Made by a program: the position numbers and the translations under genes. The notes below the pieces were generated by a model. The model was not told where the DNA came from. It saw only the letters and a program-made list of their open reading frames with translations, and ran no database searches. A DNA stretch of 64,000 nt from Agrobacterium sp. a22-2 (GTDB lineage Bacteria; Pseudomonadota; Alphaproteobacteria; Rhizobiales; Rhizobiaceae), in contig NZ_JAAXMM010000004.1 of assembly GCF_012276985.1 (NCBI RefSeq), positions 62,001 to 126,000 on the forward strand, in the 5' to 3' direction. Within the stretch, counting starts at the first letter, position 1; each line of letters begins with the position of its first letter. Shown piece by piece: positions 1 to 9,553 of this stretch.

Positions 1-980
1 ACCGTTCCATTGCACGATATGGCGAAATTGCCGAGCAGAGCGGCATCGACTTCTATCATGAGACCGGGTGCCTGATCGTCGGGCCGCAGCGCGGCGGCGC
101 CAATGCCTATGTGGGCGAGGTGGTGGGGGCCGCGGGCCGGCTCGGGGTTTCGACCGATCTGTTGGACGATTCCGGGCTTTCGGACGGGTTTCCCTATTTC
201 GCCTTCGAGCCGCGCAGCGAAGGCGTGTTTGAGGCGAAACGGGCCGGTTATGTCAATCCGCGCAAGCTGGTGGCAGCACAGGCGCTGCTGGCTAAGCGGG
301 CAGGAGCGGCGATCATTGCTGAGACCGTCGTGTCGGTTGTTCCGGATGGTTCCGGTGCCACGGTGACGACGGCCGAGGGCCGCAGCTATCGGGCCGACAA
401 GGTTCTGGTAGCCGCGGGCGGTTTCTCCATTGCCCAGAATCTCTTGCCGCGTCCCGTTGACCTGAAGGTTTACGCGAGGACCGTCGCCTTCTTCGAAATC
501 GCAGACGCAGATCTGCCGCGCTATGCCGGCATGCCGTCGCTGATCGTCGAATCGCACGAACCCCACGATCACATCTATCTGCTGCCGCCGGTGCGTTATC
601 CCGACGGGCGGACCTATCTGAAGATCGGCGGCGATCCGGACGATCTGCCATTGTCCACCGAGCCGGAGATTCGTGCCTGGTTCCGGCGCGGCGGTCGCGA
701 CAGCACGCGCGATCACCTGAAGCGGATCATCGACCGGCTGGTGCCGGGTCTTTCGCAGGCGCCGGTGACGATGAGCGCCTGCGTGACATCCTTTACGCCA
801 ACGGGATATCCCGCTATTGGCCCGGCCGGTAGCGACAATGTCGTGGTGTTGACCGGCGGCTGCGGGGCGGCGGCCAAGAGTTCCGACGAAATCGGCCGGC
901 TTGGCGCTGAGATGCTGCTCACAGGCCGAATCAACGACGATGGCTACAGCACTGATTTCCGGCCGCATTTCCTCAGCTGA
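1..980 (+). CDS. FAD-dependent oxidoreductase, DAO family (5' truncated)
   Basis: The reading frame is open from base 3 at the window edge to the TGA at 978-980, so the N-terminus, including the expected FAD-binding Rossmann motif, lies outside the window. The visible C-terminal part has a central segment ending VLVAAGGFS, typical of the second nucleotide-contacting strand of DAO-type flavoproteins, and a C-terminal stretch VVVLTGGCGAAAKSSDEIGRL that resembles the region closing the FAD site in sarcosine oxidase or N-methyltryptophan oxidase relatives. The segment YLLPPVRYPDGRTYLKIGG fits the substrate domain of that family. The amine substrate cannot be told from this fragment. It is read towards rnpB with no obvious operon partner here. 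Confidence 0.75.
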   Translation, partial: RSIARYGEIAEQSGIDFYHETGCLIVGPQRGGANAYVGEVVGAAGRLGVSTDLLDDSGLSDGFPYFAFEPRSEGVFEAKRAGYVNPRKLVAAQALLAKRAGAAIIAETVVSVVPDGSGATVTTAEGRSYRADKVLVAAGGFSIAQNLLPRPVDLKVYARTVAFFEIADADLPRYAGMPSLIVESHEPHDHIYLLPPVRYPDGRTYLKIGGDPDDLPLSTEPEIRAWFRRGGRDSTRDHLKRIIDRLVPGLSQAPVTMSACVTSFTPTGYPAIGPAGSDNVVVLTGGCGAAAKSSDEIGRLGAEMLLTGRINDDGYSTDFRPHFLS

Positions 981-1047
981 GGGCAGTGCGGTCCTGGAGG
1001 AGATATTTTCGGTGGCTTTCCCGGTCGGTGTCGGTTATGGACGCCCT

Positions 1048-1445
1048 GCCAGTTGGCTGGGCAGCCGCGCTTTACCAATGCCGAAAGGCGGTAAGGTGAG
1101 GAAAGTCCGGGCTCCACGGAAACACGGTGCCGGATAACGTCCGGCGAGGGCGACCTCAGGGAAAGTGCCACAGAAAGCAAACCGCCCCGTTTACGGGGTA
1201 AGGGTGAAAGGGTGGGGTAAGAGCCCACCGCGTGTCTGGTGACAGAGACGGCACGGTAAACCCCACCGGGAGCAAGACCGAATAGGGATGACGCGGGTCC
1301 TGCGCAAGCAGGGCTACAGCCTGTTTCCGGGCCAGTCATCCGGGTGGGTTGCGAGAGGCAGCGTGCAAATGCTGTCCCAGATGAATGGCTGCCACGTTCC
1401 GGGCGACCGGAGCCATACAGAACCCGGCTTACAGGCCAACTGGCA
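1048..1445 (+). ncRNA. rnpB: RNase P RNA (class A)
   Basis: Catalytic RNA of ribonuclease P, which trims the 5' leader from pre-tRNAs. The universally conserved 5' core block GAGGAAAGTCCGGGCTCC begins near 1097, and its partner block CAGAACCCGGCTTACAGGCC ends near 1438. The closing helix P1 is visible: GCCAGTTGGC at 1048-1057 pairs perfectly with GCCAACTGGC at 1435-1444. The ACAGAAA and GGTAAACCCCACC stretches between them are also typical of this RNA. The length of about 398 nt suits an alphaproteobacterial class A RNA. A 6-bp hairpin (1446-1461, CCCTTT/AAAGGG) follows immediately but lacks a T-run. Exact ends are inferred from P1. Confidence 0.95.
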
Positions 1446-1461
1446 CCCTTTGCCCAAAGGG

Positions 1462-1580
1462 CATGAACAAGGACTGAGACTTCCCGTAATGCATTGAAAG
1501 ATAATCCTTATATCCGCCCATTTCAGCGTGGTGACACCGCGCCGGCGAAGCTTTGCGCAGGCGTCTTCAAATGAGCGTTC
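1462..1580. other. rnpB-mraZ intergenic region, upstream part
   Basis: The gap between rnpB and mraZ is about 410 bp. I see no credible gene in it on either strand. Its downstream half carries the regulatory sites annotated at 1581-1681; this upstream part shows nothing recognisable. Confidence 0.5.
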
Positions 1581-1612
1581 CTAACCATTCGTTAAACTTA
1601 ACAGCTTATAAA
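1581..1612 (+). promoter_or_regulatory. Candidate dcw promoter with CtrA-like box
   Basis: CTAA-CCATTCG-TTAA at 1581-1595 matches the alphaproteobacterial CtrA motif TTAA-N7-TTAA with one mismatch, and its left half CTAACCAT matches TTAACCAT at 7 of 8 positions. A TATAAA hexamer at 1607-1612 could be the -10 element. That places the CtrA-like box over the -35 region, the usual position in CtrA-activated promoters, and predicts a start near 1619 with a leader of about 240 nt before mraZ. This assignment is inferred from sequence only. Confidence 0.5.
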
Positions 1613-1646
1613 GATTTGAATGCCGAACGTGTCGCTACAGACCTCA

Positions 1647-1681
1647 TCCCATTGACGCCCAAATTGTCCCATGATATCCCA
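1647..1681 (+). promoter_or_regulatory. Four tandem MraZ boxes
   Basis: The pentamer (T/G)CCCA occurs at 1647, 1657, 1667 and 1677, exactly 10 bp apart. Read on the other strand this is TGGG(A/C) repeated with 5-bp spacers, the arrangement bound by MraZ upstream of its own operon in E. coli. The one-turn helical phasing fits binding by the MraZ ring. The sites lie just downstream of the candidate promoter and about 180 bp before mraZ, so autorepression is the likely role. Confidence 0.7.
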
Positions 1682-1857
1682 TAATTGCACTTTTGAACGA
1701 CCCATCGAAGCGTTCGTTTCCGGAACCGGAGGCGGTGAATTCGATGTGTTTTGCGGTTGCTCAAGCTGCTCTTTTGCAGGCGTCGCGGCGCAGGTGCGGG
1801 GGAAATCAAGGGGGCGGGCAATCCGTCTCATTCGAGAAGGAGCGGCTGTAAAGCGTC

Positions 1858-2298
1858 ATGAACCGCTTCCTGTCCAATGCGACAAACAGGATCGATGCGA
1901 AGGGGCGGGTTTCCGTTCCGGCGGCGTTCAGGTCTGTTCTGGCGCAGCGCGATATCCAGGAGCTTTACTGCTTTCAGGATTTCGTGTTTCCAGCGATCAG
2001 CGTCGGCGGTCCGGATCTGCTCGAAAGGTACGAGCGGCAGATTTCGGCGGAGGATCCTTTTTCGCCGGAGGCGAACGAGATGTCCTTGCTGGTGCATGGC
2101 GGCGGCATCTTCATGCGGCTCGATGCGGAAGGGCGCTTGATGGTTTCGGATTTCATCCGGGACTTCACGGGTATCACGTCCGAGGTCACCTTCGTGGGGC
2201 GTTCGGATCATTTTCAGCTTTGGCAGCCGCAGGCGTTTCACGAGGCGCAGGCGGCGGCAAGAGAGGAGCGCAAGCGACTGGGTTTGCGCTCCCGGTAG
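1858..2298 (+). CDS. mraZ: Transcriptional regulator MraZ
   Basis: A 146-residue protein with two AbrB-like SpoVT domains. The N-terminal part ([21 protein letters not shown]) contains the DxKGRxxxP signature, and a second copy is seen around residues 80-105 ([20 protein letters not shown]). MraZ forms a DNA-binding ring that represses the division and cell-wall cluster by binding TGGG repeats; four such repeats lie upstream at 1647-1681. ATG at 1858 is preceded by GAGAAGGAG at a suitable distance. It is the first gene of the dcw cluster, and rsmH follows after 14 bp. Length and position are normal for the family. Confidence 0.95.
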   Translation: MNRFLSNATNRIDAKGRVSVPAAFRSVLAQRDIQELYCFQDFVFPAISVGGPDLLERYERQISAEDPFSPEANEMSLLVHGGGIFMRLDAEGRLMVSDFIRDFTGITSEVTFVGRSDHFQLWQPQAFHEAQAAAREERKRLGLRSR

Positions 2299-2312
2299 TA
2301 CGGGGAAACGGA

Positions 2313-3338
2313 ATGGCGGCGGATCTTGGCGGAGGTTCTACTGAAGCTGATGGCGGACCGGTCCGTCACATTCCGGTTCTTCTGAAAGAAGTGCTGACGG
2401 CGCTGGCGCCGCAGCCGGGCAAGGTCATCCTCGACGGCACGTTCGGTGCCGGCGGCTATACGACGGCGATCCTGGATGCAGGCGCCGACGTCATCGCGCT
2501 CGACCGCGACCCCACGGCCATTGCCGGCGGACAGGCGCTGGTCGCGTCGCGCGGCGGTCATCTGGCGCTGCATCACGCGCAGTTTTCCAATCTCGACCAA
2601 TTCGCACCTGAAGGCGGGCTCGACGGTATCGTGCTCGATATCGGCGTGTCGTCGATGCAAATCGACGAGGCGGAACGCGGCTTTTCCTTTCAGCGCAACG
2701 GGCCGCTCGATATGCGCATGTCCGGCGCCGGCGTTTCGGCAGCCGACGTGGTCAATCGCGCTAAAGTGTCGGATCTGATCCGCATTTTCGGCTTTCTCGG
2801 TGAAGAGAAGCAGTCGGGCCGCATTGCCCGTGCGATCGAAAAGCGGCGGACCAACGAGCCTTTCCGCACCACCCGCGACCTGGCGGGCATGATCGAGATC
2901 GTCACGCCGCGCAAGGCCAAGGACAAGATCCATCCGGCGACGCGCGTCTTCCAGGCGCTGCGCATCTTCGTCAACGACGAACTCGGCGAATTGGCGGAGG
3001 CGCTTTTCGCGGCGGAACGGGCGCTGAAGCCTGGCGGCCGGCTGGTGGTCGTCACCTTCCATTCGCTTGAGGACCGCATCGTCAAGAAATTCCTGTCGGA
3101 TCGCGACGGTCGGGCTGCCGGCTCGCGGCATATGCCGATGGTGCATGAGCGTCCTGCCACCTTCGAACCGATCGGCAAGACCATGGTGTCGGTCAGCGAG
3201 GAAGAGGCGGAGGCCAATCCGCGGGCCCGTTCGGCCAAGCTGCGGGCTGCGGTGCGCACCCAGGTGCCGGCCGAACGGCCCGACATGTCAATCTTCGACC
3301 TGCCGGATCTGGCAGAGATCAACCGGATGGGAGGCTGA
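2313..3338 (+). CDS. rsmH: 16S rRNA (cytosine(1402)-N(4))-methyltransferase RsmH
   Basis: A 341-residue SAM-dependent enzyme (formerly MraW) that methylates N4 of C1402 in the 16S rRNA decoding centre. It starts with a short Gly-rich leader and then the conserved [13 protein letters not shown]. It has the SAM site [12 protein letters not shown], followed by [23 protein letters not shown] and the C-terminal [12 protein letters not shown] signature, all diagnostic. I use ATG at 2313, after GGGGAAACG, because the upstream in-frame codons overlap mraZ in another frame and match nothing. It lies between mraZ and ftsL as in most dcw clusters. Confidence 0.97.
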   Translation: MAADLGGGSTEADGGPVRHIPVLLKEVLTALAPQPGKVILDGTFGAGGYTTAILDAGADVIALDRDPTAIAGGQALVASRGGHLALHHAQFSNLDQFAPEGGLDGIVLDIGVSSMQIDEAERGFSFQRNGPLDMRMSGAGVSAADVVNRAKVSDLIRIFGFLGEEKQSGRIARAIEKRRTNEPFRTTRDLAGMIEIVTPRKAKDKIHPATRVFQALRIFVNDELGELAEALFAAERALKPGGRLVVVTFHSLEDRIVKKFLSDRDGRAAGSRHMPMVHERPATFEPIGKTMVSVSEEEAEANPRARSAKLRAAVRTQVPAERPDMSIFDLPDLAEINRMGG

Positions 3339-3341
3339 TCG

Positions 3342-3725
3342 ATGCTGAGGACCTTCGATCTCGTCATGATCGGCGCCATGGCGGCTGCGGCGACCGTGAC
3401 CTATCAGATCAAGCATCTGACCGACAACAAGCGGCAGGACGTTCGCCGTATCGAGGCCGAGATCAAGCTTGAGAGGGATACGATCGAACTGCTGAAGGCC
3501 GACTGGGCGCTGCTCGCCCAGCCTAACCGCCTGGAGCGGCTGATTGCCGTCTATGGGCCTGAGCTGAAGCTGGAGCCGACGATGCCGACACAGCTGGCAC
3601 GGCCCTTCGAGCTGCCGATGCTGCGCTCGCAGCTGCCGCAGGCCGAGCCCAAGGACGAAATTGCCGATGGCAATGGCGCGGGCGAGGCCACGGATGAGAT
3701 TGCAACCGGATCGGTGAAGCCCTGA
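3342..3725 (+). CDS. ftsL: Cell division protein FtsL
   Basis: A 127-residue bitopic membrane protein. One N-terminal membrane segment (about residues 5-22) is followed by a heptad-like coiled coil (about 28-60, ending LKADWALLAQPNRLERL), the pattern of the FtsL/FtsB divisome scaffold. The C-terminal third is low-complexity and acidic and may be disordered. It starts 3 bp after rsmH, and its TGA overlaps the ftsI ATG by one base (TGATG), so translation is probably coupled. In the divisome FtsL pairs with FtsB and contacts FtsQ and FtsWI to activate septal synthesis. Sequence conservation is low in this family; the call rests on the AQPNRLERL motif, topology and position. Confidence 0.9.
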   Translation: MLRTFDLVMIGAMAAAATVTYQIKHLTDNKRQDVRRIEAEIKLERDTIELLKADWALLAQPNRLERLIAVYGPELKLEPTMPTQLARPFELPMLRSQLPQAEPKDEIADGNGAGEATDEIATGSVKP

Positions 3726-5476
3726 TGTCATTCCTTTCCCGCATCATGCTCTTGAAGAGCCAGGCCCATTTCTCCTCCGACGGCAAGGGTGGCGTTTCCC
3801 ATTCCGTCAAGAAGCCCGCCTTCGAGGGATCCGGCAAGCGCAAGACGGAACTGGCGAGGAAACGCGTCGGCCTGATGATCGCCGGCTTTGCCGTGGCCTA
3901 CGGGGTGATCGGCGGGCGGCTGGTGCAATACGGCTATGCGCAGCCCGAGACGGTGTCGAGCATCATGCCGGCCGACCGGCTGATGGCATCGCGGCCGGAT
4001 ATTCTCGACCGCAACGGCGAACTTCTGGCCACCGACATCCGTACCGTGTCGCTGTTTGCCGAACCGCACAAGGTGGTCGATCCGGACGAGGCGATCGAGA
4101 AGCTTGCGACGGTTCTCACGGATCTCGACATGAAGGACACCTATAAGAAGCTGTCCTCCAAGTCGCATTTTCAATGGCTGCGCCGCCAGCTGACGCCGAA
4201 GCAGCAGAGCCAGATCCTGGCGCTCGGCATTCCCGGCATTGGCTTCCGTCCGGAAAAGCGGCGTTTCTATCCCGGCGGCTCCACCGCCTCGCATATCGTC
4301 GGTTACGTCAATATCGACAACCGCGGCATGGCGGGCATGGAAAAGTTCATCGACAATCAGGGGCTGGCCGATCTCGCAGCCCTCGGCATGACCAGCGACA
4401 CGCCGCTCGAGCCCGTCAAGCTGTCGATCGACCTCAGGGTTCAGAACATCGTTCGCGACGTGCTGGTGGGGGCGATCACCAAATTCGAAGCGCTCGGTGC
4501 CGGTGCTGTGGTCATCGATGTGCATACGGGCGAAGTGTTGGCAATGGGCTCGCTTCCCGACTTCGACCCCAACAATCCGGCGGCCAGCGCCAAGGAAGGC
4601 TGGCTGAACCGCATGTCGAACGGCACGTTCGAGATGGGCTCCACCTTCAAGTCCTTCACCATTGCCATGGGGCTCGATTCCGGCAAGGTGAAGCTCACCG
4701 ACAGTTTCGATGCCCGTGCGCCGATCCGCATCGGCGGCTTCACGATCAAGGATTTTCACGGCAAGAATCGCGTGCTGACGGTGCCGGAAATCTTCCAGTA
4801 CTCGTCGAATATCGGCACGGCGAAGATTGCGGACACGGTCGGGACTGATGGACACAAGGAATTCCTGACCAGGATCGGCCTGCTCAGCAAGATGCAGACC
4901 GAACTGCCTGAAGTGGCGATGCCGAGCCAGCCGCGGCAGTGGAAGAAGATCAACTCGATCACCATTTCGTTTGGCCACGGTGTCTCGACCACCCCCTTGC
5001 AGACGGCGGTGGCGGGAGTGGCGCTGGTCAATGGCGGCAAGCTGATCGAGCCGACCTTCCTGCCTCGCACCCGCGAACAGGCCGACCAGGTTGCCACGCA
5101 GGTTCTGCAGCCCTCGACCAGCAAGGACATGCGGTTCCTCTTCGAGTGGAACGGCGTCAACGGCTCCGGACGCAATGCCCGCGTCGACGGCTTCAACGTT
5201 GGCGGCAAGACCGGCACGGCCGACAAGGTGGTCAACGGCCGCTATGTCGGCGACAAGAACTTCAACGCCTTCCTGGCGGCGTTTCCGATCGACGATCCGA
5301 AATATGTGGTTTTGACCGTCATTGACGAGCCGAGGACCGACAAGGGCAATGGCGCAGCGCTTGCCGGCAATTCGGCCGCACCGATGGTGGCCGACATTAT
5401 TCGCAGAAGCGCCGCAATTCTCGGTGTAGAACCAAATTTCGGTGAGGTGGGCAACGAATTGCTCGTGTCCTATTGA
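3725..5476 (+). CDS. ftsI: Septal peptidoglycan transpeptidase FtsI (PBP3)
   Basis: A class B penicillin-binding protein of 583 residues that cross-links septal peptidoglycan with FtsW. An unusually long basic cytoplasmic N-terminus (about 45 residues) precedes one membrane segment (about 46-66), then the PBP dimerisation domain and the transpeptidase domain. The three catalytic motifs are intact: SxxK as STFK (Ser306-Lys309), SxN as SSN (360-362) and KTG at 495-497. The start codon overlaps the ftsL stop. The gap to murE is 53 bp. Confidence 0.96.
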   Translation: MSFLSRIMLLKSQAHFSSDGKGGVSHSVKKPAFEGSGKRKTELARKRVGLMIAGFAVAYGVIGGRLVQYGYAQPETVSSIMPADRLMASRPDILDRNGELLATDIRTVSLFAEPHKVVDPDEAIEKLATVLTDLDMKDTYKKLSSKSHFQWLRRQLTPKQQSQILALGIPGIGFRPEKRRFYPGGSTASHIVGYVNIDNRGMAGMEKFIDNQGLADLAALGMTSDTPLEPVKLSIDLRVQNIVRDVLVGAITKFEALGAGAVVIDVHTGEVLAMGSLPDFDPNNPAASAKEGWLNRMSNGTFEMGSTFKSFTIAMGLDSGKVKLTDSFDARAPIRIGGFTIKDFHGKNRVLTVPEIFQYSSNIGTAKIADTVGTDGHKEFLTRIGLLSKMQTELPEVAMPSQPRQWKKINSITISFGHGVSTTPLQTAVAGVALVNGGKLIEPTFLPRTREQADQVATQVLQPSTSKDMRFLFEWNGVNGSGRNARVDGFNVGGKTGTADKVVNGRYVGDKNFNAFLAAFPIDDPKYVVLTVIDEPRTDKGNGAALAGNSAAPMVADIIRRSAAILGVEPNFGEVGNELLVSY

Positions 5477-5529
5477 GAGATGTTTAATTACGCGGCCGAT
5501 TCGGCCGCGCTACTGGAAAAGTCGACATC

Positions 5530-6990
5530 ATGAAACTGCGAGATCTGGCTGACGGGACCTTCGGTAAGCAGGGAGACCGTCCCGACGATGCAACAGGCGA
5601 TATCGAGATCTCCGGCCTGACGGCCGACAGCCGCAAGGTGACGCCCGGCATGCTGTTCGTGGCGCTGGCCGGCACCAAGGCTGACGGTGCGGCCTTTATC
5701 GACGACGCCGTGTCGCGCGGCGCATCCGCCGTCGTCGCTTCGCACGCCCATTCCACATCGGTGCCGGTCCTGGTGTCCGACACGCCGCGCCGCTTCCTGG
5801 CGCTGGCCGCAGCAAGATTCTATGGCGCGCAGCCGCAGACCATGGTTGCCGTCACCGGGACGGCCGGCAAGACCTCGGTTGCCTCCTTCACCCGGCAGAT
5901 CTGGGCGCAGCATGGTCTTGCCGCTGCACAGATCGGCACGACCGGCGTCATTTCACCTTCCCGCAACGATTACGGCTCGCTGACCACGCCTGACCCGATC
6001 GCCCTGCACAAGCTGCTTTCCGAGCTTGCCGAAGAGGGCGTTACCCATGCGGCGATGGAGGCCTCCAGCCATGGGCTCGACCAGAGCCGGCTCGATGGCG
6101 TCAAGCTGGCGGCGGCCGGTTTCACCAATCTCGGCCGCGATCACATGGACTACCACCCAACGGTCGAGGCCTATATGGCCGCCAAGATGCGGTTGTTCGA
6201 CACGCTTTTGCCAAAAGGCTCGCCGGCGGTGATCTTTGCCGACGATCCGTGGTCGACGGAAGCGATCCGTGTTGCGACAGCGGCCGGACACGATATCCGC
6301 ACGGTCGGCCGGCACGGTGAATTCCTGGCCTTGAAGCGCGTTGAGCATTTCCGCCACAAGCAGGTCGCCGAGGTTCATGCCGAGGGTGAGATCTTCGAGG
6401 TGCATATCCCGCTTGCCGGCGACTTCCAGGTGGCCAATGCGCTGGTGGCGGCGGGCCTTGCGATTTCGACCGGCGTACCGGTTGGCGCAGCGTTGAAGGC
6501 GCTCGAAAAGCTGGTCGGAGCCTCTGGCCGTCTCGAACTGGTCGGTCACACCAAAACCGGGGCGCTGGCCTATGTCGATTATGCCCACAAACCCGATGCG
6601 CTGGAAAACGTGCTGGCCTCGGTGCGGCCGTTTACCACCGGCCGGGTGATTGTCGTGTTCGGCTGCGGCGGCGACCGGGATCGCGGCAAGCGGCCAATCA
6701 TGGGCGAGATCGCCTGCCGGCTGGCCGATGTGGCGATCGTCACCGATGACAATCCGCGTTCCGAAGTGCCGGCGGAGATTCGTGCCGCCATCATGAAGGC
6801 AGCGCCTGGCGCCCTTGAGATCGGCGATCGCGCGCAGGCCATCCGGCAGGCCGTCGCGATGCTGGCCGCCGGCGACACCCTGATCGTGGCCGGCAAGGGG
6901 CATGAAGAGGGCCAGACGGTCGGCGATGTGACGCTGCCGTTCTCCGACCATGCAGAATTGCGCAAGGCGCTGGAAGGGATGGAGATTTGA
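5530..6990 (+). CDS. murE: UDP-MurNAc-L-Ala-D-Glu:meso-diaminopimelate ligase
   Basis: Cytoplasmic Mur ligase that adds the third amino acid to the UDP-MurNAc peptide using ATP. Its 486 residues include the ATP loop GTAGKTS (110-116) and a C-terminal domain with [14 protein letters not shown]. The DNPR motif at 407-410 is the signature of enzymes selecting meso-diaminopimelate rather than lysine, so the stem peptide is of the usual Gram-negative type. The TGA at 6988-6990 overlaps the murF start codon. Confidence 0.97.
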   Translation: MKLRDLADGTFGKQGDRPDDATGDIEISGLTADSRKVTPGMLFVALAGTKADGAAFIDDAVSRGASAVVASHAHSTSVPVLVSDTPRRFLALAAARFYGAQPQTMVAVTGTAGKTSVASFTRQIWAQHGLAAAQIGTTGVISPSRNDYGSLTTPDPIALHKLLSELAEEGVTHAAMEASSHGLDQSRLDGVKLAAAGFTNLGRDHMDYHPTVEAYMAAKMRLFDTLLPKGSPAVIFADDPWSTEAIRVATAAGHDIRTVGRHGEFLALKRVEHFRHKQVAEVHAEGEIFEVHIPLAGDFQVANALVAAGLAISTGVPVGAALKALEKLVGASGRLELVGHTKTGALAYVDYAHKPDALENVLASVRPFTTGRVIVVFGCGGDRDRGKRPIMGEIACRLADVAIVTDDNPRSEVPAEIRAAIMKAAPGALEIGDRAQAIRQAVAMLAAGDTLIVAGKGHEEGQTVGDVTLPFSDHAELRKALEGMEI

Positions 6991-8420
6991 GTTTTCTCTG
7001 GACGACTGAAGAACTGATAACCCATCTCGTCGGGCGTCCGTTCGGCACCTTGCCCGAGGGCATTACCGGGATCTCGATCGACAGCCGCAGTATCGCTCCG
7101 GGCGAGGCGTTCTTTGCGATCAAGGGCGACCGGGTCGATGGTCATGACTATGCCAGCATAGCGGTTGCCAATGGCGCGGCGCTGCTCATCGTCAGCGAGG
7201 CCAAGCTGCCGGCGCTGGGACGCATCACGGTTCCGATGATCGTCGTCGAGGACGTGCTGGCCGCACTGCAGAAACTGGGTCTTGCGGCGCGCGACCGCAG
7301 CCATGCCAAGATCATCGCCGTCACGGGATCGGTCGGCAAGACGACGACCAAGGAAATGCTGCGGCGGGTACTCGAGCCGTCGGGCCGGGTGCATGCCGCC
7401 GTCGCCTCGTTCAACAATCATTGGGGTGTGCCGGTAACGCTGGCCCGCATGCCGGCCGATACCGACTACGGCGTCTTTGAAATCGGCATGAACCATGCCG
7501 ACGAAATCCGGCCGCTGGTCAAGATGGTGCGTCCGCATGTGGCGGTGATCACCACGATCGCGCCGGCCCATCTCGGCAATTTCGCCGATCTGGAGGAGAT
7601 CGCCGCCGCCAAGGCCGAGATTTTCGAAGGCATCGAGCCGGGCGGTCATGCGCTGCTCAACCGCGACAATAGCCAATTCGAGTATCTGGAGCGGGCAGCA
7701 CAGGCGGCCGGCGTCGAGCATATCCACAGTTTTGGCCAGCATGCCAAGGCCGAGTTCCGGCTGGCCGAATTCGACGGTTCTGCCGAAAGCTCGGTTGTCT
7801 GGGCGGTGATCGGCGGCGAGACCCGGGAGATCGCCATCGGCGCGCCCGGCCGACATCTGGCCGAGAACGCCATGGCGGCGCTGGGGGCTGCCAGCCTATG
7901 CGGTGCCGATCTCACTAGCGCGATCGAGGCGCTCGGGCACCTGTCCGCCGTCAAGGGCCGCGGGCAGCGTCACCGACTGGCGCTCGACACGGGCAGCTAT
8001 GTGCTGATCGACGAAAGTTACAATGCCAATCCGGCCTCGATGCGCGCGGCCATCGCGGTTCTTGCCTCGTCCGTTCCGACCGGCGAGGGGCGGCGGATTG
8101 CGGTTCTCGGCGACATGCTGGAAATGGGCGCCTTTTCGAAGGACGTTCACAGCGAGTTGGCCGGACCGCTGCTGGCGGCCGGCATCGAGCATGTCTGGCT
8201 GGCCGGTCCGGAAATGGCGGCGCTGCGGGACGCACTGCCGGATAGCGTCCAAGTGGAATACCTGGAAAAGACCGAGGATCTGGCGGCTTTCGCCGTTCGA
8301 GCCGTGCGACCGGGCGATGTCGTGATGGTCAAGTCGTCGCTGGGCATCGGCTTCGGCAAGATTGTCGCGGCCCTGCTTGACAAGCATGCACCATTCACCG
8401 ACACCGAGCGCCAAATTTAA
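6987..8420 (+). CDS. murF: UDP-MurNAc-tripeptide:D-Ala-D-Ala ligase
   Basis: Adds D-Ala-D-Ala to UDP-MurNAc-tripeptide, the last cytoplasmic step before MraY. It has 477 residues with the ATP loop TGSVGKTT (about 113-120), the N-terminal substrate-binding part with GISIDSRS, and [14 protein letters not shown] in the C-terminal domain, typical of MurF. Translation appears to start at TTG (6987), which overlaps the murE stop as TTGA. The only Shine-Dalgarno candidate, GGAAGGGATGGAG, lies in the end of murE. Overlap plus a weak start codon suggests coupled translation. Confidence 0.95.
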   Translation: MSFLWTTEELITHLVGRPFGTLPEGITGISIDSRSIAPGEAFFAIKGDRVDGHDYASIAVANGAALLIVSEAKLPALGRITVPMIVVEDVLAALQKLGLAARDRSHAKIIAVTGSVGKTTTKEMLRRVLEPSGRVHAAVASFNNHWGVPVTLARMPADTDYGVFEIGMNHADEIRPLVKMVRPHVAVITTIAPAHLGNFADLEEIAAAKAEIFEGIEPGGHALLNRDNSQFEYLERAAQAAGVEHIHSFGQHAKAEFRLAEFDGSAESSVVWAVIGGETREIAIGAPGRHLAENAMAALGAASLCGADLTSAIEALGHLSAVKGRGQRHRLALDTGSYVLIDESYNANPASMRAAIAVLASSVPTGEGRRIAVLGDMLEMGAFSKDVHSELAGPLLAAGIEHVWLAGPEMAALRDALPDSVQVEYLEKTEDLAAFAVRAVRPGDVVMVKSSLGIGFGKIVAALLDKHAPFTDTERQI

Positions 8421-8445
8421 ACTTGGGCTTTTGGAAAGGGCTCTT

Positions 8446-9546
8446 ATGCTGATCTGGCTTGTGGAACTGGCGGATAATCTTCAATTTTTCAACCTGTTCC
8501 GATACATTACCTTCCGCACGGGTGCAGCCCTGTTCACCTCGGCGCTGATCGTCTTCCTGTTTGGCCCGCGGATGATCTCGTCGCTGCGGGTGCGCCAAGG
8601 CAAAGGACAGCCGATCCGGGCCGACGGTCCGCAGACCCATTTCAAGAAGGCCGGCACGCCGACCATGGGCGGGTTGATGATCCTGGCCGGCATCGTCGGC
8701 TCGTCGCTGCTCTGGGCCGATCTCTCCAGCGTCTATGTGGTGGCGACGCTGCTGGTGACGCTCGGCTTCGGTGCCATCGGCTTCTACGATGATTACCTCA
8801 AGGTTACCAAACAGACCGACAAGGGCTTTTCTGGCAAGGCACGGCTCGCCATCGAATTCGTGATTGCCGGCATCGCCGTCTATTTCATGATGAACACGGC
8901 GCTGGCATCCGGGCAGCATGGCTCGACCTTCGGCTCTTCGGTCGCCTTTCCGTTCTTCAAGGATTTCCTGATCGATCTCGGCATCTTCTTCGTGCTGTTC
9001 GGCGGCTTCGTCATCGTTGCGGCCGGCAATGCGGTGAACCTGACCGACGGTCTCGACGGTCTGGCCATCGTGCCGGTGATGATCGCGGCGGCCTCGTTCG
9101 GCATCATCGCCTACCTGACCGGTAATGCGGTGTTTTCCAACTATCTGCAGATCAATTTCGTGCCCGGAACGGGCGAATTGGCCGTCATCCTGGGGGCGGT
9201 GATCGGGGCGGGGCTCGGGTTCCTGTGGTTCAACGCGCCGCCGGCCGCCATCTTCATGGGCGATACCGGGTCGCTGGCGCTCGGCGGCCTGATCGGCTCG
9301 GTGGCGGTCGCCACCAAGCATGAGATCGTCATGGCGATCATCGGCGGCCTGTTCGTCATCGAGACCATGTCGGTGATCATCCAGGTCGGCTATTTCAAGA
9401 TGACCGGCAAGCGCGTCTTCCTGATGGCGCCGATCCATCACCATTTCGAAAAGCTCGGCTGGACCGAAAGCCAGGTGGTGATCCGCTTCTGGATCATCGC
9501 CGTCGGCCTCGCCATGCTTGGCCTCTCGACGCTGAAATTGCGGTGA
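8446..9546 (+). CDS. mraY: Phospho-MurNAc-pentapeptide translocase MraY
   Basis: Polytopic inner-membrane enzyme that transfers phospho-MurNAc-pentapeptide to undecaprenyl phosphate, forming lipid I. ATG at 8446 follows GGAAAGG at a good distance and gives 366 residues beginning MLIWLVEL, the usual MraY start; longer in-frame starts run back into murF. About ten hydrophobic segments are visible. Conserved active-site stretches include [22 protein letters not shown] and [11 protein letters not shown], and the [15 protein letters not shown] loop (third histidine cluster) is intact. Confidence 0.97.
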   Translation: MLIWLVELADNLQFFNLFRYITFRTGAALFTSALIVFLFGPRMISSLRVRQGKGQPIRADGPQTHFKKAGTPTMGGLMILAGIVGSSLLWADLSSVYVVATLLVTLGFGAIGFYDDYLKVTKQTDKGFSGKARLAIEFVIAGIAVYFMMNTALASGQHGSTFGSSVAFPFFKDFLIDLGIFFVLFGGFVIVAAGNAVNLTDGLDGLAIVPVMIAAASFGIIAYLTGNAVFSNYLQINFVPGTGELAVILGAVIGAGLGFLWFNAPPAAIFMGDTGSLALGGLIGSVAVATKHEIVMAIIGGLFVIETMSVIIQVGYFKMTGKRVFLMAPIHHHFEKLGWTESQVVIRFWIIAVGLAMLGLSTLKLR

Positions 9547-9553
9547 GGCTCTG

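Noticed and set aside
1288..1497. Open frames across the RNase P RNA
   Set aside because: They overlap conserved structural blocks of rnpB on either strand and are not genes.
1671..2312. Open frame continuing upstream of rsmH through mraZ
   Set aside because: It overlaps mraZ in another frame and has no rsmH-like sequence. The RsmH homology begins at the ATG at 2313.
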